Below, piece by piece: positions 18,492 to 26,481 of a stretch of DNA of 64,000 nucleotides. The first letter of the stretch is position 1. Each line of letters starts with the position of its first letter. Origin of the DNA: Lachnospiraceae bacterium (lineage in GTDB: Bacteria > Bacillota > Clostridia > Lachnospirales > Lachnospiraceae); contig CAJTHM010000023.1 in NCBI GenBank assembly GCA_910576125.1, positions 20,492 to 84,491 of the forward strand, read 5' to 3'. The notes below the pieces were generated by a model. The model was not told where the DNA came from. It was given only the letters and a program-made list of their open reading frames with translations, and made no database searches. The position numbers were made by a program, and so were the translations under genes.

Positions 18492-19832
18492 TTACGCTCC
18501 GTCCTCCCTGTCCGTCTCCCGGTTGCTCTCAATCTTCACATGGATGCCGTCTTTGACAAGCCGCCGGAAAAAATGCCGCTCCACATCCGTCTCCACGATG
18601 CTGCTGGCAAAATTCACCGTCAGGATATCCCCAAAGCTGATGATGGCGCAGTTGGTCCTGCGGGAAAAGGGCTGTCCCATGTAGATATCGAATCTCTCGA
18701 TATAGGGCTTCATCCCCTCCGGCACTTTCATCACGCCCATATTGGTGAGCCCGGCCGAAGAATTTCTGTCCTGCACTTTCGTGTAGAACATCCGCACCAC
18801 GAAATCCTTGATGAACAGCGGCACTACCCGGATAAAGGGGTTGCGCTGTGTGGCAGCATTGGTGGTGATGTCCCCTCTGAGAAGCTTCTCGTTGAGATAG
18901 TATCTCATATAATTGCGCACCTGAACCACGATTTCCTCAAAAGTATACTCCCCAAGCCTGGGATCCACCCCCGGATATATCATGGTGATGAAATTCCGCA
19001 GAGTAATAGACGGAAAAAAGCGCCGCAGGTTCACGGGCATGGCAATCTTCACCGGGCGCAGGCGGCTTGCGTGGTCCTCCTCCTGTTTCAGGAGAAGCGC
19101 CTGGAGAAGCACCGCGTTCAGATACTCCGTGATGGTGGCTCCGTAACACTTTGCCGCAGCCATGACTTCCGAGACGGACATGATGCCGTCTATGATGTTC
19201 AGCGTATAAAAGGGCTCCGCCGTGCCTCTGACCCGGTAGGATTTCTCTTCCACCCTGGGCGGGCGCACTTTAGCATTGGCATAGCGCATATAGGCATCCT
19301 CCAGCTCGCCCTCCTCCGGCGTGCCGTGGATGTCCAGCACAAAACCGCCGTTATCGATTCCTTCCGCCCCCAGCAGGCGCAGGTAAGTGGCTGTCAGAGT
19401 CATCAGAACGCACATACCGCCTGTCCCGTCTCCCAGACTGTGATGGGCCTCCAGGGCAATCCTGTTGCGGAAATAATAGACCCGGACCAGGTAGCGGTTG
19501 TTTGCCTTGAAATACATGGGCTGGCAGGGATTGCGCACATCTTTCTGCACAAAAGGCCCCGGACGGTCATTGGGCTCCAGATAGCGCCAGAACAATCCCT
19601 TGCGGATAGCCGCCTTGTAGGTGGGAAACCTGGGAAGCGTCATGTCCAGAGCCTGTTGCAGGAGATCTTGCTGTATTTCTTCCTTCAGCACCACGGAGAG
19701 CCTGTACACCGAGGAGAAATCCCTCCTCTGAAGCGTAGGATACACAATGGCTGAAAGATCCAGCTGGTACCAGTCCCTGCGGTGCGCATGCCTATTTTTA
19801 TCGGCTGTATATTGTTTTCCCGTTTTTTCCAT
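18492..19832 (-). CDS. Condensation-domain-like acyltransferase
   Basis: Predicted 446 aa from ATG 19832. The motif AHHSLGDGTGG (HHxxxDG) is the catalytic signature of the BAHD/condensation/alcohol-acetyltransferase superfamily; a later DFG-like segment (SFGDILTVNF) also fits. There is no carrier protein nearby, so an alcohol- or lipid-directed acyl transfer is more likely than peptide synthesis. It is the first gene of the leftward trio with DUF6320-like and esterase genes. Confidence 0.75.
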   Translation of the reverse strand: MEKTGKQYTADKNRHAHRRDWYQLDLSAIVYPTLQRRDFSSVYRLSVVLKEEIQQDLLQQALDMTLPRFPTYKAAIRKGLFWRYLEPNDRPGPFVQKDVRNPCQPMYFKANNRYLVRVYYFRNRIALEAHHSLGDGTGGMCVLMTLTATYLRLLGAEGIDNGGFVLDIHGTPEEGELEDAYMRYANAKVRPPRVEEKSYRVRGTAEPFYTLNIIDGIMSVSEVMAAAKCYGATITEYLNAVLLQALLLKQEEDHASRLRPVKIAMPVNLRRFFPSITLRNFITMIYPGVDPRLGEYTFEEIVVQVRNYMRYYLNEKLLRGDITTNAATQRNPFIRVVPLFIKDFVVRMFYTKVQDRNSSAGLTNMGVMKVPEGMKPYIERFDIYMGQPFSRRTNCAIISFGDILTVNFASSIVETDVERHFFRRLVKDGIHVKIESNRETDREDGA

Positions 19833-19963
19833 TCTCACGCTCCCATGCCGCCTGCGGCGGGTGTTCATTCTGTTGGGCCGGCCTCTTTCAGGGGAAAAGA
19901 AAAGAGCGCAAAGCATTCAACAGTCACACTTCACACCCGCTCCCATAAAACCTGTATATATAT

Positions 19964-19997
19964 TGAAAGGTACTTGACATTCATCAAGTACCTTTCA
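19964..19997 (-). terminator. tRNA-Leu terminator
   Basis: A perfect 14-bp stem (TGAAAGGTACTTGA / TCAAGTACCTTTCA) with a 6-nt loop sits six bases beyond the 3' end of tRNA-Leu, followed on the minus strand by an AT-rich run. Confidence 0.75.
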
Positions 19998-20003
19998 GCT
20001 TCG

Positions 20004-20087
20004 TGCAGGAAAAGAGACTTGAACTCTCATGGTATTGCTACCACACGGACCTGAACCGTGCGCGTCTGCCAATTCCGCCATTCCTGC
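20004..20087 (-). tRNA. tRNA-Leu(CAG)
   Basis: The minus strand folds as a class II tRNA: acceptor GCAGGAA / TTCCTGC, anticodon loop TTCAGGT giving CAG, a long variable arm (TGGTAGCAATACCA), and T-loop GTTCAAGTC. Length 84 including the discriminator base; CCA is not encoded. Confidence 0.93.
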
Positions 20088-20206
20088 GAACAAATCATAT
20101 TCTAAACTATTCCTCTCAAAAAGTCAATATGTTTTTTGAAATTTTTTAAATATTTTTTTCGAAAAAATACCATATACAAAAATTTGCAGGAAAACAATTT
20201 TTCCTC

Positions 20207-20234
20207 TTGCTTTTTTTGAAAAGCGTGGTACAAT
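20207..20234 (+). promoter_or_regulatory. tRNA-Val promoter
   Basis: TTGCTT (20207-20212), 16 bases, TACAAT (20229-20234), ten bases before the tRNA. Confidence 0.6.
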
Positions 20235-20243
20235 AGAGGACAT

Positions 20244-20317
20244 GGAAGCATAGCTCAGCTGGGATGAGCGTTCGCCTCACACGCGAAAGGTCAGGGGTTC
20301 GAGCCCCCTTGCTTCCA
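20244..20317 (+). tRNA. tRNA-Val(CAC), probable element insertion site
   Basis: Acceptor GGAAGCA / TGCTTCC, anticodon loop CTCACAC giving CAC (valine), T-arm AGGGGTTCGAGCCCCCT. CCA is not encoded. The integrase of the AT-rich element ends 87 bases downstream and points at this gene, the usual sign of integration into the tRNA 3' end. I found no second copy of the tRNA 3' end before 64000, so the other attachment site is probably outside the window. Confidence 0.92.
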
Positions 20318-20382
20318 TTTTTTGTTGCCCGGAAAGCGTTGATTTTGTTGGCTTTGCGGGGTCTGTCCCATTTCCTTTCGCC

Positions 20383-20406
20383 AAAAGGTAATCAAAAAGG
20401 TAATCA
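20383..20406. repeat. Tandem 12-bp direct repeat at the element's left end
   Basis: AAAAGGTAATCA occurs twice back to back (20383-20394, 20395-20406), overlapping the integrase stop codon and lying 66 bases from the tRNA. Placement suits integrase or excisionase arm sites; this is inferred. Confidence 0.5.
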
Positions 20407-21687
20407 GAACATCAGTTTGGCACTTCTGAATTCCGGTATGCTGCTCAGTATCTCTTCTTTCCTCTGGTCAGACTTCCTGTTGCGGTGGTAGTTCCTTTCA
20501 CTCGTGGATATCTGCGCATGCCCGGCCACATCTTGAACCAGCCTCTTGTCCACTCCATTGTCCAGAAGAATCGAAACATATGTCTTCCTAAGCTTATGGG
20601 GAGACTTTTCCCTTATTCCCAATTTCTTGCAAATATAATAGAGCCGTTTCCTGACCTGCATCGCCTTTATGTTCTGTCCGGCTTCCCAAAATACATACTC
20701 CTGGATGCCGCTCAGCAGCCTCAGCCGTCTTAGGATGCTCGAGAATTCGCTGGGTACGAACACCGTCCTGATTCCCGCTTCGGTCTTGGGATAATCCCTG
20801 ATTTCATATATGTTTTTTCCATCGCTGTCCTTATATGATATCTCTGTCCTCCGGATTTTTATAGAATTTCCTGTGACATCGCACCACTTGACGGCGACTA
20901 GTTCGCCCACACGGACTCCTGTACAGAACATCAGTACGATTCCCAGATTCAGGATATCCGGCTTTTCCGTGAGATATTGTAGAAGCTTTGCCATTTCGTC
21001 ATCGTTGAACACTTCCTCGTCATCTTCCTTTATCACCTTACGGAACGCCTTTTTCGGAAGCTCCATGTCGTTCACGGTCTGCGATATGCTCCATGATATA
21101 TACCCTTGTTCCTTGGCATATTTGAATATTCCGTAGGTAAGCGTCCGCAGATTGCTGTATGCTTTCGCTGTCAGAGAATACTTCGCAATCGCTTTACGCA
21201 AGAATGGGGCGATTTCTTTTGAATCAACATCCCTCACCCTCGCTTCTGCAAGCTTGGATTCATCTTCAAAGAATCTCTTGAAGTCCTTCTCATACCTGTT
21301 GAATGTCCCGATGCAGATATCCTGATATTCTAGTTTCCTATCCATCCATTCATAGAAAAGCTCCTTCATTGTAGGATTCTCTGCTTCTACTTTCCAGTAT
21401 GCCACAATCGCCTCTTCGATTGCTTTCCTTGTGCTTCTTTTAATCATCCTCCTCCCCTTTCCCTCGTCTGGGAGATATGTGTACCACTTCCCATCTTTGC
21501 CTTGCCATATCTTGTACGGATGCTTCTTCAGCAGCTCTTCTCTCTTCATAGCTTCCATGCTGTCCTGTACATCGCTTATGTCTATCATACCATTGTTTAT
21601 GATGAACCGCAATATGTCGTTTCCCTGGGCATATTGTAGGTAACTCGTCTCTATATTATTTTTAGTAATCTCAATCACCTCATGCAA
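20404..21687 (-). CDS. Tyrosine-type site-specific integrase of the element
   Basis: About 427 aa. Catalytic residues can be placed at R259 (GVRVGELV), K301 (YPKTEAG), H364/R367 (HKLRKT), H390 (GHAQIS) and Y400 (ERNYHR). An N-terminal DNA-binding region (about 50-100) and a SAM-like core domain (about 105-210) precede the catalytic domain. The start is uncertain: the frame opens with TTG at 21687 or GTG at 21678, and the first Met is at residue 34. It abuts tRNA-Val, so it presumably integrates the element there. Confidence 0.92.
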   Translation of the reverse strand: MHEVIEITKNNIETSYLQYAQGNDILRFIINNGMIDISDVQDSMEAMKREELLKKHPYKIWQGKDGKWYTYLPDEGKGRRMIKRSTRKAIEEAIVAYWKVEAENPTMKELFYEWMDRKLEYQDICIGTFNRYEKDFKRFFEDESKLAEARVRDVDSKEIAPFLRKAIAKYSLTAKAYSNLRTLTYGIFKYAKEQGYISWSISQTVNDMELPKKAFRKVIKEDDEEVFNDDEMAKLLQYLTEKPDILNLGIVLMFCTGVRVGELVAVKWCDVTGNSIKIRRTEISYKDSDGKNIYEIRDYPKTEAGIRTVFVPSEFSSILRRLRLLSGIQEYVFWEAGQNIKAMQVRKRLYYICKKLGIREKSPHKLRKTYVSILLDNGVDKRLVQDVAGHAQISTSERNYHRNRKSDQRKEEILSSIPEFRSAKLMF

Positions 21688-21941
21688 ATAATTTTATCGT
21701 CCAAAAAGGCATCGCCGATATCTGTAGCAGTGCCTTGAATATTCATATCCGTTATTCAGTTTTTTTCTTAAATATATCTCCAAGCACTATGTAATCTGGT
21801 CATAGTCAGTTTCGGATATCCCGATTGGTTCCGAATCCTGCCATGACCGCAACAAATTTCTAATAGCAGCAGTATTCCGTATTACATACCCACTACTGCC
21901 GTAAGCAATATTATTACACTACATCATTCTAATCTCAGGCG

Positions 21942-22529
21942 TTACTGCTTCTCATATTGTTTGGCGATATACTCTTTTACCGAATTATTTACCGCATCAA
22001 GCAACCTGACCATTATTTTCAAAAGCCTGTCACTGACTTCTATCAACTCTTCCTGACACGCTCCGTCAGCACTCAAATCAGTCAATCGAATCGCATTGCC
22101 TAAAGCACAAGAAAGCGGGATGTTGTATATGTTTATGATATCCCTCATACTCTCGTATACAAACTTCGCTTTTTCTTCGCTATATCCCAATCCGACAATC
22201 ATGCTTATGAAGTTGCTTCTATCCTGTTCCTTGTCTCCCTTAAGATATTCATACGAATCTTCTGTTGGATTTTCGCATATCTGTGTGATATCTGCTACTT
22301 TGATAATCTCGCCATGATAGCTTGTCTTACCTTTAGGCACATGGATACAGATTGCAATTTCAGGCTCTGTCTCTTCATTTTCCTGATATCTGCCAATAAC
22401 GGCAATCCTTCCTACGTACCTTCTGCCATCTTTTACAGCACAGATGACATCATCCCCTTCGCTGAAGGTCTGTGTGCCATCCCCATTTGTATATTCTAAT
22501 GTCGGCCTGTTTTCTTTTTTATATTCCAT
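21942..22529 (-). CDS. Hypothetical phage protein
   Basis: Predicted 195 aa, ATG 22529 behind GGAGGAAAA. The N-terminal part looks like a small beta-barrel (FSEGDDVICAVKDGRRYVGR, about residues 18-37); the rest is helical and acidic with a regular heptad-like C-terminus. Not recognised. It sits between the tape-measure gene and the integrase on the same strand. The 250 bases between it and the integrase hold nothing I can name. Confidence 0.6.
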   Translation of the reverse strand: MEYKKENRPTLEYTNGDGTQTFSEGDDVICAVKDGRRYVGRIAVIGRYQENEETEPEIAICIHVPKGKTSYHGEIIKVADITQICENPTEDSYEYLKGDKEQDRSNFISMIVGLGYSEEKAKFVYESMRDIINIYNIPLSCALGNAIRLTDLSADGACQEELIEVSDRLLKIMVRLLDAVNNSVKEYIAKQYEKQ

Positions 22530-22602
22530 TTATTTTCCTCCAGATTTATTTTGATATAGCCACGCCCATATTTCAGAGCGTAGCCATGTGATAAGATATT
22601 GC

Positions 22603-24679
22603 TTAATGTTTTTTCAATCCCTCACCAAATTCCCTCCAGCTTTTATCAATCCGTTGGTCTGCAATTTTAATAGAAGACCTGTCCGCAATCTCTTGCATTT
22701 GTGCCTTTAAATTTTTTAAGTCATTCACATCACCATTGATTGTAAGCATGCTCTCATAATAGTTATATACTGGCGCATTCATCCTCTTGTCTACCACAGG
22801 TTCAGGCATCCTTGCGTTCGCCCACAGCCTCTGCATGCTATCGGAGTTCATCGCCTCAAATTGTTCAAGGGTGATGAAGTTATCAGGGTTCACCTTTGAC
22901 AGCTTATATATGTTGTCGGTCTGTTCAGAAGTCAGTACAGTGTCGCCCTTCTTTAGCGGCGTGAGCATCGCGTTCCTGTCAGGGGAGAGTATCAGTTCGT
23001 CCCCCTTTTCCTGCGTCAAGGCAAGCTCGTCATTCCCAAGCCTGTGCACGCCTTTCGCATACTTCTTGGTCACTTTCAGGTTCCTGTTCGCTCCAAGCTG
23101 GCTTGCGAAACGTGCCCGCAGTGTCGCAATCTCCTCCTGGCTCGGATAGTGGTCTAGGGTGATAAGCACTTTGCCAGTAGAGGATGTGATTTCATATGAT
23201 ACCGTTGCCTTCTGTGGCGGCTTTGGCCTGCCGGATGGTGGTGTCGGGTTCCTATCTGGCTTCGTCCATCCTGACGCAGTACCGCTTGAAGAGCCGCTAT
23301 CGGAATCTAAACCACTTGAAGATGTGTTTCCGCCTCCTCCACTATAGCCTGAACCTCCTCCACTGGCGGCATTGTTCATAGCGTCCAGTGCTTCCTTTGC
23401 GCTCCTGGCGGCAGATTCCACGCTGGCAAGGGAATTGACGATGCTGCTGACGTTGTATCCACGCTCTAAAGCGTTTATCAGGCTGTTCTGTAGCGCATTT
23501 GTCATGTTGGCGAGGTTCGCTTCGGCATAGAATGATTTTGAAAGTTCGTTCACCAGATTGTCTGCCTTTGTGGAGAACATCCATGCGAGGGTATTGGCTG
23601 TGCTGTTCGCATTCGCCTGTAGGTTCCACATCTCGCTCTCTATGCCCATGATGTTGCCGATGAAAGCCGACGTGCCTTGTGACAATGCCTCTCCATAGCC
23701 AGCGATTGCAGTCTCACCAGACTTCCAGGAGGATATGAGGGCATCGGAAATGGCTATGCCATGTTCCACAGCGATGCTGGCGATCTCCTGGCCTACGATG
23801 TCAGCGTTTTCCTTCACTGTCTGGAATGATTCGGCAATGATTTCATCTTTGGCGTTCAGGGACTCCCTGAGTGATTCGATTTCGTCATTCCTGGATTTCT
23901 GATAATCCTCGAATTGCTTATTCAAAGCATCTTCCTGTGCCGTAATAGAATGCTGGTACTGTTCTTCTTCGAGTGCCTTTTTGGCTTCCGCAAGCTGTTC
24001 CTCAAGCTTTTTGCGCTTTGCTACGGTACTGGCAGACGTGTCGTTGCTCATGGCGGCTATCTGTCTTTCGATGTCTACGATTGCTTTTGTTTTCTCAGCA
24101 ATGCTATTTTCGTAGTCATGTAAATCTTTTGAAGCCTTAAGTGCATCTATCTGCGCATCTATTAATTCCTTATAAGCATCAATTTCCTTTTCGATTCCCT
24201 TGACAGCATTCTCCACCCTTGCCTCATTCAAGTCCATGATGGCATCCTTAGCACTCTCTGCGGATTTTACAGCGTCCCATTGGGCAGAAGAGAGTTCAGC
24301 CAGCCTGTCCGCATATTCTGTAGCGGAATATCTTCCGGCAAGATACTGCGCTTTCAGTTTGTCAATCTCGTCATTGTACTGCTGTACCTGGTGCTGTGCC
24401 AGCTCATACTGCTGTGCGAGTAACCCTAATTGGGTGATTCCTTCCTTTGACCATATCCCTTTGTCGTCTGATACTTCCATGCCATCGAATAGGTCTATGA
24501 TGTTGGAGATTTCGGAGTCGAGATTGGAGAACTGTTCCTGGATACGGTTGAAGACTTCTGTATGTAGGTTCAATAATTCGTTGTCGAATTCCTCGATGGA
24601 CTTCTTGCAGTCGAGGATGTTGCCTTCGACTTCTGAGAGGGCGTTCACCATCTCAAGCCATTCGTCTGTTCCTTTCTGT
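22603..24679 (-). CDS. Tail tape-measure protein, exon 2 (C-terminal part)
   Basis: This is the 3' exon of the intron-split gene. Joining 26482 to 24679 keeps one frame with no stop, giving a spliced product of about 2510 aa. The junction would read SSGRV-QKGTDEW. Exon 2 holds long coiled coils, a Gly/Ser-rich hinge (about 23240-23360) and the C-terminal module with VHRLGNDELALTQEKGDELI and MLTPLKKGDTVL, familiar from tape-measure proteins of Clostridia phages. Read alone, an ATG at 24651 could open it, but no ribosome binding site fits. It sets tail length and is threaded through the tail tube. Confidence 0.85.
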
Positions 24680-24901
24680 CAATCTGTTGCTTTCGCTCAT
24701 TCCTAAGCTACTGACTATGCGCATGCATAGCGGACAGTCATTTCTGGCTGTCTCTCACGTTTTGTTATTTATTGGGATTATTTCGTGAGTTCGGACTGGA
24801 TCTTCACCCTACCTGGATTGGGCAGGGGAGCAACGGAACCTCATATGTTGCCATATGGGGTATTACAGTCTCTACGGATTCTGATTTTAGATGATTTTCA
24901 T

Positions 24902-24928
24902 AAAAAGAGTAGCCATTATTGGCTACTC
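24902..24928 (-). terminator. Terminator of the intron-borne genes
   Basis: GAGTAGCCA / TGGCTACTC with a 4-nt loop followed by TTTTT on the minus strand, inside the intron and just before the 3' strand of P6. It would stop transcripts from the cargo genes, or attenuate the whole tape-measure transcript. Confidence 0.75.
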
Positions 24929-24979
24929 AAACATAAAATTATTATGATAATACTGCAAATAGAAATAAAACAACATAGA

Positions 24980-25129
24980 TTATTCAATTTTTATTGGTTC
25001 TTTTTGGGGAGTAAACGTAGCCACAAAATTTTCTGCCTCTTTAATTTTTTCCTTATCATTGGTGTCCTCTAAATCAATCTTTAGTTCTTTAAACATTTCA
25101 TCCATCTTTTTGTAAAATAATTCTGGCAT
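24980..25129 (-). CDS. 49-aa intron-borne protein
   Basis: ATG 25129 preceded by GGGAGGT gives MPELFYKKMDEMFKELKIDL... ; a TTG at 25186 would extend it by 19 residues. The protein is charged, helical and ends in KEPIKIE. Not recognised. It follows the two-TM cargo gene by about 65 bases and precedes the terminator, so the two probably form one unit inside the intron. Confidence 0.55.
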   Translation of the reverse strand: MPELFYKKMDEMFKELKIDLEDTNDKEKIKEAENFVATFTPQKEPIKIE

Positions 25130-25195
25130 AATGGTTGTTACCTCCCAAACCTCAACGGTTTTGTTTATTATATCATACAATCTCAAAAATGTATA

Positions 25196-26275
25196 CTATT
25201 TTTTATTTAATCTATCGACAAAATCACTTATTAAACTTTTAATTTCATATTCTAAATCTGTAAATTGGTCTAGTTCTGAAGTTTGAACACTAAATACTAT
25301 TACATAATTTTGATTTGAAATATTTGCATGAAAACTCACATAGGCTCTTCCATTCTTCTTGAGAGAATTTCTTGTATACTTAAATACAAATGTATCTTTT
25401 AATAAAATACTACTTAATATGCCAGTTCTTTTGCCATTCAACAAAAAATATTCTATTTCTTTTTTAGTTTCTCCTAATATTGTATTATCAATAGTTGTCG
25501 TAGATAATCTTCTGGCAAGTCTTATCAATAAAGTCAATATTCTATATTCCGTAAAATGTCTATTTTGAATACATGACACGTCAGGGAGGCTGATTAAATC
25601 ATTATAATACTTTTTAAAAAGTTCTGTTATTTCGGAAACAATATAATTTATTAACGTATCTTTCTCTCTATTATTGTCTAAAGCATCTGTAGACAATTTT
25701 TTCCAAGTACTAATTATATCAGCTAATTTATTATAATCAAAATAATCAAATTCATAATATGTCTGAGCTAGATTATTGATATCTATTCCTTCATATACAT
25801 AACCAGAATCATAAATTACTTTAATAATAACATTATCATTAATTCGTTTAATAGAGTATTGGTATATTTGCGCACTTTCTACCAAAGCGTTATTTTGCAC
25901 AAAACCAAACAATACATCATTAAATCTTAATACTCTATTAAATTTAGCGAAATCACCACTTCTATTTAAGACAATACCAGAGGTATGGTTTAACTGTGCT
26001 TCTTTTTCTTTGATTATCTCTTTTTTATTCTCAATTTCATTTCTCAAATTTTGTATTCTATTTGTTAACTCTGTATATACAATAGAAAAAATAATCCAAA
26101 ATATGATAAATGCCAAAATAACAACTGGATTTTCTATCATATAATTTATAAAAGAAGGAAATTTTTCATTTGGCTGTGTTACTAAAATTGTTAGCAACCA
26201 TCCTACAATTAATGTTATAATTGGTGATATAGGGTTAAGTAATGTTAAAACAGTATTTTTTATAATTCTTCTCAT
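25196..26275 (-). CDS. Intron-borne two-TM coiled-coil protein of unknown function
   Basis: About 359 aa from ATG 26275 (MRRIIKNTVLTLLNPISPII) with GGGGG six bases upstream; ATG 26311 is an alternative. Two membrane helices (about residues 8-33 and 50-72) are followed by a Lys/Glu coiled coil (about 74-105) and a soluble domain of about 250 residues rich in Asn, Ile and Tyr. I find no LAGLIDADG, GIY-YIG, HNH or His-Cys motif, so it is not a recognisable homing endonuclease. It is more AT-rich than the surrounding exons, suggesting separate acquisition. A membrane-anchored exclusion or defence role is a guess. Confidence 0.7.
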   Translation of the reverse strand: MRRIIKNTVLTLLNPISPIITLIVGWLLTILVTQPNEKFPSFINYMIENPVVILAFIIFWIIFSIVYTELTNRIQNLRNEIENKKEIIKEKEAQLNHTSGIVLNRSGDFAKFNRVLRFNDVLFGFVQNNALVESAQIYQYSIKRINDNVIIKVIYDSGYVYEGIDINNLAQTYYEFDYFDYNKLADIISTWKKLSTDALDNNREKDTLINYIVSEITELFKKYYNDLISLPDVSCIQNRHFTEYRILTLLIRLARRLSTTTIDNTILGETKKEIEYFLLNGKRTGILSSILLKDTFVFKYTRNSLKKNGRAYVSFHANISNQNYVIVFSVQTSELDQFTDLEYEIKSLISDFVDRLNKK

Positions 26276-26481
26276 TATCATCCCCCAATCATCAGTATCA
26301 TAATATCCCATTATATACCAACAATCGACAGATTACCATTCAGAACATACATTTGTAGTACAATTATAAAGTTTTGTTTCATCTAAAATCAGTCTTTCCT
26401 CGGTCTCTGCGTTCCCATGCGCCTTTGACCGATATAGTTACTTTGTGCATCCTACATCACTGTAGGAGAGGGCAGCACTTT

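Larger units (their letters stand above)
24680..26481 (-). other. Group I intron (IA-like) interrupting the tape-measure gene
   Basis: The 1802-nt insert has the expected core. P1: exon AGGGU pairs with GCCCU (26469-26473) with the U-G pair at the 5' splice site. P2 hairpin at 26451-26467. P4 CGGTC/GACCG around P5 (GCG/CGC) with A-rich joining loops. P6: CTGATTTTAGATG (26380-26392) pairs perfectly with CATCTAAAATCAG (24881-24893) across the inserted genes. P7: GAGACTG (about 24864-24872) with CAGTC in AAGATCCAGTCCGAA (about 24793-24805). A CATATG-GCAA-CATATG hairpin suits P7.1/7.2, and CCCT...AGGG suits P8. The last base is G. Exact ends are inferred from the frame and P1; P3 is not certain. 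Confidence 0.85.

Noticed and set aside
18432..19754. A 440-codon open frame opposite the acyltransferase gene
   Set aside because: It mirrors a GC-rich real gene, has no ribosome binding site and gives a His/Arg-rich sequence without a family pattern.
24651..24651. Independent start of the C-terminal tape-measure part at ATG 24651
   Set aside because: No ribosome binding site, and the natural reading continues upstream to the splice site.
24680..26481. Insertion sequence or group II intron as the cause of the split tape-measure gene
   Set aside because: No transposase, terminal inverted repeats or target duplication, and no domain V or reverse transcriptase; the group I core pairings fit instead.
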